DNA of 64,000 nt from Bradyrhizobium sp. 138 (GTDB lineage: Bacteria > Pseudomonadota > Alphaproteobacteria > Rhizobiales > Xanthobacteraceae), in NCBI RefSeq assembly GCF_023074075.1, contig NZ_JADPKT010000063.1, positions 62,001 to 126,000 of the forward strand. The letters run 5' to 3'. A program made the translations under genes and the position numbers. Position 1 is the first letter of the stretch, and every line of letters begins with the position of its first letter. The notes below the pieces were generated by a model. The model was not told the origin of the DNA. It did not search any database and saw only the letters and a program-made list of their open reading frames with translations. Shown here piece after piece: positions 58,222-64,000 of the stretch.

Positions 58222-59792
58222 TCTCTGCCTTTAACCACATTGCGCGCCTGATCCGCGCCGGGTTCGTGTTTGCCCGCGAGGGCGTGTTCGGCTCGGTCGA
58301 TCCGAGCCTGGTGCCGCCGCCAGGACAGCTCGCGCTGAAGCTGGCGCGCCTCATCGAACGCCGCGGCACCAAGCACGGCCCGCGGATCTCACGCGCGCTG
58401 ACGCGGATGGGCCCAGCCTATCTCAAGCTCGGACAGTTCCTGGCGACGCGCCCCGACGTGGTCGGCGTCATCATGGCGCGCGACCTCGAAAGCCTGCAGG
58501 ACCGCCTGCCGCCGTTTTCGCAGGACGAAGCCGAGGCCGCCATCGCGACGTCGCTGGAGCGGCCGCTGAAGGACGTGTTCGTCAGCTTCGGGCCCCCCGT
58601 CGCAGCCGCCTCGATCGCGCAGGTGCATCGCGGTGAAGTCTTGCGCAACGGGATCCGCACCTCGGTCGCGGTCAAGGTGCTCAGGCCGAACGTGGCCGCG
58701 CGCTTCCGCCGCGATCTCTCCGACTTCTTCTTCGTCGCACACAAGGCCGAGGCCTACTCGGCGGAAGCGCGGCGGCTGCGCCTGATCGAGGTCATCAACA
58801 CCATGTCGCGCTCGGTCGCCATGGAGATGGACCTGCGGCTGGAGGCGGCTGCGCTGTCCGAGATGGCGGAGAACACGCGCGACGACCCCGACTTCTGCGT
58901 GCCTGCGGTCGACTGGGACCGCACCACGCACAACGTGCTGACGATGGAGTGGATCGATGGCATCGCGCTGAACGATCACAAGCGCCTGGCAGAGGCGCGG
59001 GTCGATTTGCCCGATCTCGGCCGCAAGGTGATCCAGAGCTTCCTGCGGCACGCGCTCCGCGACGGCTTCTTCCACGCCGACATGCATCCGGGCAATCTGT
59101 TCCTCGACGACGCCGGTCGTCTCGTCGCGGTCGATTTTGGCATCATGGGCCGGCTCGGCATGAAGGAGCGGCGCTTCCTCGCCGAAATCCTGCTCGGCTT
59201 CATCACCCGGGATTATCGCCGCGTCGCCGAGGTACACTTCGAGGCGGGCTACGTGCCCGCGCACCACTCGGTCGAGAATTTCGCGCAAGCGATCCGCGCC
59301 ATCGGCGAGCCGATTCACAACCGCACGGCGGAAGAGATCTCGATGGCACGGCTGCTGACGCTGCTGCTCGAGGTCACCGGCCTGTTCGACATGACGACGC
59401 GGCCAGAGCTGATCCTGCTGCAGAAGACCATGGTGGTGGTCGAAGGCGTAGCGCGCGGCTTCGATCCCAAGCTCGACATCTGGAAGATCGCCGACCCCGT
59501 GGTGCGCGAATGGATCGAGCGCAATCTCGGACCGATCGGCCGGGTGCAGGGCGCGCTCGCCGGGACCGGAGACATCGCGCGGGTGCTGATGCGCCTGCCC
59601 GAGATCGCCGAACGGTCGGTGAAGGTTCTGGAGCAGCTCGAGACCATGACGCGGGAGGGCATCGGGCTGTCGCCGGAGAGCATCGCCGCGATGGGCCGCA
59701 GCGAGGGCCGCAAGAACCGCTGGCGCACCGTCGCGCTCTGGATCATTGCCGCGACCTTCATTGGAATCCTGATCGCCGTCCGGAATCTATGA
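58218..59792 (+). CDS. ubiB: Ubiquinone biosynthesis atypical kinase UbiB
   Basis: The protein has 524 residues and belongs to the ABC1/ADCK family. The KxGQ region is in PAYLKLGQFLATRPDV. PPVAAASIAQVHRGEV is the Ala-rich loop, VAVKVLRP holds the ATP Lys, EMDLRLEAAALSEM the catalytic Glu, and FFHADMHPGNLFLDDAGRLVAVDFGIMGRL the catalytic and metal Asp. The C-terminus has one or two hydrophobic segments (TVALWIIAATFIGILIAV). It supports ubiquinone synthesis at the membrane. GTG start overlapping ubiE. Confidence 0.95.
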   Translation: MISAFNHIARLIRAGFVFAREGVFGSVDPSLVPPPGQLALKLARLIERRGTKHGPRISRALTRMGPAYLKLGQFLATRPDVVGVIMARDLESLQDRLPPFSQDEAEAAIATSLERPLKDVFVSFGPPVAAASIAQVHRGEVLRNGIRTSVAVKVLRPNVAARFRRDLSDFFFVAHKAEAYSAEARRLRLIEVINTMSRSVAMEMDLRLEAAALSEMAENTRDDPDFCVPAVDWDRTTHNVLTMEWIDGIALNDHKRLAEARVDLPDLGRKVIQSFLRHALRDGFFHADMHPGNLFLDDAGRLVAVDFGIMGRLGMKERRFLAEILLGFITRDYRRVAEVHFEAGYVPAHHSVENFAQAIRAIGEPIHNRTAEEISMARLLTLLLEVTGLFDMTTRPELILLQKTMVVVEGVARGFDPKLDIWKIADPVVREWIERNLGPIGRVQGALAGTGDIARVLMRLPEIAERSVKVLEQLETMTREGIGLSPESIAAMGRSEGRKNRWRTVALWIIAATFIGILIAVRNL

Positions 59793-59832
59793 TTGCACTG
59801 CAATCATGTGAATGATAGCATCGCTATCATTC
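59789..59832 (+). promoter_or_regulatory. Two tandem perfect palindromes before coaBC, likely operator
   Basis: First palindrome: ATGATTGCA and TGCAATCAT around one C, 59789-59807, overlapping the ubiB stop. Second: GAATGATAGC and GCTATCATTC around ATC, 59810-59832. They share the half-site ATGATwGC. The second ends 16 bases before the coaBC ATG. The half-site resembles the FitA operator element TGATAGCA/TGCTATCA as I recall it, and the gene behind starts with a FitA-like domain. Confidence 0.75.
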
Positions 59833-59848
59833 CGTGCTGGAGGGCGCC

Positions 59849-61300
59849 ATGGCAAGCCTGACCATCCGCAAGCTCGACGATCACGTCAAAACCTATCTGC
59901 GGCTGCGCTCGGCCAAGAACCGCAGGTCGGTCGAGGAAGAGGTCCGGGTCATCCTGCGGGAGCTGATCGAGGGCCGCGAGGGGCCGCTGACGCCGTTTTC
60001 GGCGCCGCCGGTGGCATCCTCCGCCCCCACGCCCCAACGCACCGGAGCCCTTCCTGAGGCCAGTGTCACCCTGATCATCGGCGGCGGCATCGCCGCCTAC
60101 AAATCGCTCGACCTGATCCGCCGGCTGAAGGAACGCCGCATCGAGGTCCGCTGCGTGTTGACCAAGGCGGCGCAGCAATTCGTGACGCCGCTGGCGGCGA
60201 GCGCGCTCTCGCATGAGCGCGTCTATACCGACCTGTTCGACCCCCAGAGCGAGTTCGACGCCGGCCATATCAGGCTCGCGCGCGACTGCGACCTGATCGT
60301 GGTGGCGCCGGCCACCGCCGACCTGATGGCGAAGATGGCGAACGGCCATGCCGACGATCTCGCCAGCGCCATCCTGCTCGCGACCAACCGCAAGGTGCTG
60401 CTGGCGCCGGCGATGAACCCGCTGATGTGGAACAACGCGGCGACGCGCCGCAACGTCGGCTTGCTCCAGCGCGACGGCGTCGTGCTGGTCGGGCCCAATT
60501 CCGGCGAGATGGCGGAAGCCGGCGAAGCCGGAACCGGCCGCATGTCCGAAGCCATCGAGATCGCGAGCGCCGCCGAGCGGCTGCTGAGGCCGCCGGTGCC
60601 GAAGCCGCTTGCCGGCAAGCGCGTGCTGATCACCGCAGGTCCCACGCACGAGCCGATCGATCCGGTGCGCTACATCGCCAACCGCTCCTCCGGCAAGCAG
60701 GGCTTTGCCATTGCCGCCGCCGCGCAGGCCGCGGGCGCCGAGGTGATCCTGGTCAGCGGCCCGGTCGATCTCAGCGATCCCCAGGGCGTGACGGTGAAGC
60801 ATGTGGAATCGGCGCGGCAGATGCTGGAGCAGGTGCAGGCCTCGCTTCCCGCCGACATCGCGATCTTCGCCGCCGCGGTCGCCGACTGGCGTGTTGCCAA
60901 TGAAGGCGAGCAGAAGCTGAAGAAGACCTCCGCCGGCATGCCGCCGCTTCAGCTCGTGGAGAACCCCGACATTCTCGCCACGATTTCAAAACTGGCCGAC
61001 AAGCGTCCGCCGCTGGTGATCGGCTTCGCCGCCGAGACCGAGCACCTCATCGACAACGCCAAATCAAAACTCGCGCGCAAGGGCTGCGACTGGATCGTCG
61101 CCAACGACGTCTCGCCGGCGACTGGCGTGATGGGCGGCGACCGCAACACGGTGCATTTGATCAGCCGCAAGAACGGGGAGACGGACGGCGAGATTGCAGT
61201 TGATTCCTGGCCGGTGATGACCAAGGAACAGGTCGCCATCGAACTGGTCGCGCATGTCGCGAAAAGCGTGAGCGACAAATCCCGGGAGCCGGCATCTTGA
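59849..61300 (+). CDS. coaBC: CoaBC with N-terminal ribbon-helix-helix antitoxin-like domain
   Basis: CoaBC makes 4'-phosphopantetheine from phosphopantothenate and cysteine. The protein has 483 residues. Residues 1-42 (MASLTIRKLDDHVKTYLRLR... to ILRELIEG) are a FitA/VapB-type ribbon-helix-helix. A Pro/Ala linker follows (43-70). The CoaC half has His140 (AGHIRLA) and Asn190 (PAMNPLMWNN), but Ala224 stands where a flap Cys is usual (EMAEAGEAGTGRM). The CoaB half has AGPTHEPIDPVRYIANRSSGKQG and EQKLKKTS. GGAGGG lies just before the ATG. It follows ubiB and overlaps dut. Confidence 0.95.
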   Translation: MASLTIRKLDDHVKTYLRLRSAKNRRSVEEEVRVILRELIEGREGPLTPFSAPPVASSAPTPQRTGALPEASVTLIIGGGIAAYKSLDLIRRLKERRIEVRCVLTKAAQQFVTPLAASALSHERVYTDLFDPQSEFDAGHIRLARDCDLIVVAPATADLMAKMANGHADDLASAILLATNRKVLLAPAMNPLMWNNAATRRNVGLLQRDGVVLVGPNSGEMAEAGEAGTGRMSEAIEIASAAERLLRPPVPKPLAGKRVLITAGPTHEPIDPVRYIANRSSGKQGFAIAAAAQAAGAEVILVSGPVDLSDPQGVTVKHVESARQMLEQVQASLPADIAIFAAAVADWRVANEGEQKLKKTSAGMPPLQLVENPDILATISKLADKRPPLVIGFAAETEHLIDNAKSKLARKGCDWIVANDVSPATGVMGGDRNTVHLISRKNGETDGEIAVDSWPVMTKEQVAIELVAHVAKSVSDKSREPAS

Positions 61301-61755
61301 GCACCAAGGTCACTGTCGAACTGCAACGCCTCGCCCATGCCGAGGGCCTGCCGATCCCGGCCTACCAGACCGCGGAGGCCGCGGGCCTCGACCTTATGGC
61401 GGCGGTTCCTGACAACGAGCCCGTCATGCTAGCGCCCGGCCAATATGCGCTGGTGCCGACGGGGCTCGCGATCGCCTTGCCGCCTGGACACGAGGCCCAG
61501 GTGCGGCCGCGCTCGGGGCTTGCGGCCAAGCACGGCGTCACCGTGCTGAATGCGCCGGGCACGATCGACGCGGACTACCGCGGCGAGATCAAGGTGATCC
61601 TGATCAATCACGGCAAGGCCGCCTTCGTGATCAAGCGCGGCGAGCGCATCGCGCAGATGGTGATCGCTCCTGTCGTGCAGGCCGAGCTGGTTCCGGTGGT
61701 GACCTTGTCGGACACCGATCGCGGCGCTGGCGGATTCGGCTCGACCGGCCGCTAA
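61297..61755 (+). CDS. dut: Deoxyuridine 5'-triphosphate nucleotidohydrolase
   Basis: Dut splits dUTP to dUMP. The protein has 152 residues, forming trimers. AGLDLMAAV, RPRSGLAAKHGV, NAPGTIDADYRGEIKVIL, RGERIAQMVIAPV and RGAGGFGSTGR are the five family motifs in order. The start is TTG, overlapping the coaBC stop (TTGA), which couples them; MSTKVTVELQRL is the right N-terminus. Confidence 0.96.
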   Translation: MSTKVTVELQRLAHAEGLPIPAYQTAEAAGLDLMAAVPDNEPVMLAPGQYALVPTGLAIALPPGHEAQVRPRSGLAAKHGVTVLNAPGTIDADYRGEIKVILINHGKAAFVIKRGERIAQMVIAPVVQAELVPVVTLSDTDRGAGGFGSTGR

Positions 61756-61807
61756 CACCCGGCAATCCCAACCGAATCAGCCCGAAGAACTACGTGAAAT
61801 GGAACAT

Positions 61808-61837
61808 CGCGGCCCGCATTTTTGGGGGGCCGCGTTT
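61808..61837 (+). terminator. Hairpin after dut
   Basis: CGCGGCCC and GGGCCGCG pair around an 11-base T-rich loop, followed by TTT. It lies 50 bases after the dut stop and probably ends the ubiE-dut transcript. Confidence 0.55.
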
Positions 61838-61946
61838 GCGTTCACGATCTGGACTCTTACCGGCGGAGTCACGGTGAGGGTATTGTCTTTTGATTCGCGC
61901 GCGACGGGGGTCGCCGCGTGCAAATCCGTGCGATCTTGGGGCAACT

Positions 61947-64000
61947 ATGTCAGGCGTGATCGTGTCGATGCGTCGGACGCTGCTGTCGTGCACATCGCTC
62001 GTGCGCAACGGCTTGTTGGGAGGCGCTCTTGCAGCGCTGCTGCCGGCTGCGCCGGCTGAAGCCGCCGGCCTTGTCGACACCCTCTCCATCATGCTGGATT
62101 TCAACCGGCAGGAACTCGCGGTGCTTGCCACCGCGCTGGCCCTGCTCGGCTTCTCGGTGATGGCCGCGATCCTGTTGATGCGCACGCGCGTGCGCACGGC
62201 CAACAACGAGGCGCGGCTGCGCGCCCGAATCGGGGAACTCCAGCTCCAGGCCGACCGCTTTGGTGCGCTGCTGTTCGCCGAGCCGCAGATCCTGATCTCC
62301 TGGCCGGCCGGCGACAACCGCGCGCAAATCTCCGGCGACATCTCCATGGTGCTGCCGCGCGACTCCTCCCCGCAGCGCGTGCTCGCATTCGGGACCTGGC
62401 TGCCGCCGGAGCCCGCGCTGCAGATGGATCATGCGGTCGACGCGCTGCGCGACCGCGGCGACGGGTTCCAGCTGACGCTGACAACCGCGCATGGCCACAC
62501 GCTGGAGGCCATCGGCCGCGCCATCGGCGGCCAGGCCATTGTCCGGATTCGCGAACTCTCGGGACTCCGCCGCGATCTGGCCGAGACCAATCTGCGCTAC
62601 AACGCGCTCTCCGACGAGACCGAGATGCTGCGCGGCTTCGCCGCCGCCGCGCCCTGGCCGATCTGGGCCAAGGGCGAGAACGGCGCGCTGACCTACGCCA
62701 ACCCGGCCTATGTCCGTGCCACCGAGGCGAACAGCGTCACCGACGCCCACGAGCGCAAGCTCGAGCTGCTCGACAGCGCCGATCGCAATGCGATGGAGCG
62801 CGGCCTGAAGGACGCCGCCAATTTCAACGCGCGGCTGCCGATCGTGATCGGCGGCGAGCGGCGCATCTACGACGTGCGCGCCGTCAATGTCGGCAGCGGC
62901 AGCGTCGGCGTCGCCATCGATGCCAGCGAGGCCGATGGCCTCAGCTCGGCGCTGGTGCGGATGGCGGAGGCCCATCGCCGCACGCTCGACCAGCTCTCCT
63001 CCGGCGTCGCCGTGTTCGATGGCCAGCGGCGGCTCGCCTTCTACAACGATTCCTACCGCCGGCTGTGGGACCTCGACCGCAGCTTCCTCGACGCCAATCC
63101 TGATGATTCCAGCGTGCTCGACCAGCTCCGCGCCGCGCGCAAGCTGCCGGAGCAGCCTGATTTCCGCGCCTGGAAAGCAAAACTTCACGAAGCCTATCGC
63201 GCGGTCGAGACCACCAAGGACACCTGGTACCTGCCCGACGGCCGCGCGCTCTCGGTTGTCACCACGCCAAATCCCGAAGGCGGCGTCACCTATCTGTTCG
63301 ACGACGTCACCGAGAGCCTCGAGCTCGCCCGCCGCTTCGACGGCATGATCCGCGTCCAGCGCGAGACGCTGGACAGCCTCGCCGAGGGCGTCGCGGTGTT
63401 CGGCAGCAACGGCAAGGCCCAGCTGTTCAACCCGGCTTTCGTCCGGATGTGGAAGCTCTCGAGCGATGCCATGCGCGACGAGCCGCATATCCAGACCGTC
63501 GAAGGCTGGTGCCAGCAGCTGTTCGACGACCCCGCGGTCTGGCGCCAGATCCGCGAGGCCGTCACCTCGATCGAGAGCCGCGCCGACGTGCCGCTCAAGC
63601 TGGAGCGCAAGGACGGCAGCGTGCTCGACGGCATGATCCGGCCGTTGCATGACGGCGCGACCATGCTGACGTTCCAGGACATCACCGACACCGAGAACGT
63701 CGAGCGTGCGCTGCGCGAACGCAACGAGGCGCTGGAGGCCGCGGACCAGATGAAGGTGGATTTCGTCCACCACGTCTCCTACGAGCTGCGCTCGCCGCTC
63801 ACGACCATCATCGGATTCGCGCATTTCCTCAGCGATCCCTCGACCGGGCCGCTGACGCCGAAACAGGCCGAATATCTCGACTACGTCACCAAATCGACCA
63901 ACGCGCTGCTGGCGCTGACCAACAACATCCTCGATCTCGCCACCATCGACGCCGGCGCGATGAAGCTGGAACTCGGCCCGGTCGATGTCAGCAAGACCAT
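61947..64000 (+). CDS. divL: DivL-type PAS sensor kinase, 5' part, with Tyr in the H-box
   Basis: The gene runs off the right edge; 684 codons are seen. One or two N-terminal membrane segments (LLGGALAALLPAAPAEA, ELAVLATALALLGFSVMAAILLM) precede several PAS domains (for example WPIWAKGENGALTYANPAYV, SGVAVFDGQRRLAFYNDSYRRLW and EGVAVFGSNGKAQLFNPAFVRMW). The dimerisation motif is VDFVHHVSYELRSPLTTIIGF, where Tyr612 replaces the phospho-accepting His. This matches DivL of Caulobacter, which regulates the CckA-CtrA phosphorelay by protein contact rather than His phosphorylation. The start is the first in-frame ATG with a membrane segment after it. Confidence 0.88.
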   Translation, partial: MSGVIVSMRRTLLSCTSLVRNGLLGGALAALLPAAPAEAAGLVDTLSIMLDFNRQELAVLATALALLGFSVMAAILLMRTRVRTANNEARLRARIGELQLQADRFGALLFAEPQILISWPAGDNRAQISGDISMVLPRDSSPQRVLAFGTWLPPEPALQMDHAVDALRDRGDGFQLTLTTAHGHTLEAIGRAIGGQAIVRIRELSGLRRDLAETNLRYNALSDETEMLRGFAAAAPWPIWAKGENGALTYANPAYVRATEANSVTDAHERKLELLDSADRNAMERGLKDAANFNARLPIVIGGERRIYDVRAVNVGSGSVGVAIDASEADGLSSALVRMAEAHRRTLDQLSSGVAVFDGQRRLAFYNDSYRRLWDLDRSFLDANPDDSSVLDQLRAARKLPEQPDFRAWKAKLHEAYRAVETTKDTWYLPDGRALSVVTTPNPEGGVTYLFDDVTESLELARRFDGMIRVQRETLDSLAEGVAVFGSNGKAQLFNPAFVRMWKLSSDAMRDEPHIQTVEGWCQQLFDDPAVWRQIREAVTSIESRADVPLKLERKDGSVLDGMIRPLHDGATMLTFQDITDTENVERALRERNEALEAADQMKVDFVHHVSYELRSPLTTIIGFAHFLSDPSTGPLTPKQAEYLDYVTKSTNALLALTNNILDLATIDAGAMKLELGPVDVSKT

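Noticed and set aside
59849..59974. A free-standing antitoxin gene before coaBC
   Set aside because: The frame continues without a stop from the ribbon-helix-helix through the linker into CoaC, so it is one fused protein. No toxin gene follows.
61950..63824. Long minus-strand frame opposite the divL gene
   Set aside because: The plus-strand frame has PAS and H-box motifs; the opposite frame shows no motif and typical shadow composition.

Overview
The window is high-GC alphaproteobacterial chromosome and almost certainly comes from Bradyrhizobium or a very close relative. The best evidence is an Irr regulator of 163 residues with its heme regulatory Cys-Pro at positions 29-30 and His-His-His at 117-119, which is the B. 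japonicum arrangement as I recall it. Supporting evidence is a Mur/Fur protein without the usual CxxC zinc motif, a DivL-type kinase, and many palindromic intergenic repeats of the kind common in Bradyrhizobium. I see no insertion sequence, prophage, CRISPR array, tRNA or rRNA gene. Most genes are core housekeeping genes.

Layout. 1-11 kb is mixed metabolism: the end of an MmgE/PrpD gene, two serine beta-lactamase-fold hydrolases, a membrane-anchored AraC-type regulator, pirin, purC, a succinate-semialdehyde dehydrogenase, a small degenerate GIY-YIG-like protein and an acyl-CoA synthetase. 11-19 kb holds an adenosine kinase, murJ, trpS, a universal stress protein, an NfuA-type Fe-S carrier, the overlapping tsaB-rimI pair, mur/fur, a HAD hydrolase and an unknown gene. 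19-28 kb is the miaB-phoH-ybeY-corC-lnt operon, an XRE regulator, an M20 peptidase, trmB and a DUF2336 gene.

29-40 kb is the transcription/translation operon rimP-nusA-ylxR-infB-rbfA-truB-rpsO-pnp. It has a promoter plus terminator-like leader in front of rimP and structured leaders before rbfA and pnp. 40-43 kb is the divergent katG/oxyR pair. 45-49 kb is the unsaturated fatty acid cluster fabA-fabB-fabI, divergent from irr. A Mur/Fur operator overlaps the irr -35 box, and the mur/fur gene lies 30 kb away in the same window. 49-57 kb holds a hydroxyacid dehydrogenase, a LysR regulator, an aldo/keto reductase, a MoeB/HesA-type E1 enzyme, a secreted pseudo-protease, an orphan ParA-like ATPase and mutM. 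57-64 kb is ubiE-ubiB-coaBC-dut followed by the 5' part of divL, which runs off the window.

The most unusual element is coaBC. It carries an N-terminal ribbon-helix-helix domain of the FitA/VapB antitoxin type. Directly upstream lie two perfect palindromes built on the half-site ATGATwGC, close to the FitA operator as I remember it. This suggests a coenzyme A biosynthetic enzyme that represses its own gene through a captured antitoxin domain. Other points of interest are a protease that has lost His and Asp, an aldo/keto reductase with Ala in place of His, a MoeB-like protein without its C-terminal zinc cysteines, and a DivL with Tyr in place of the phospho-accepting His.
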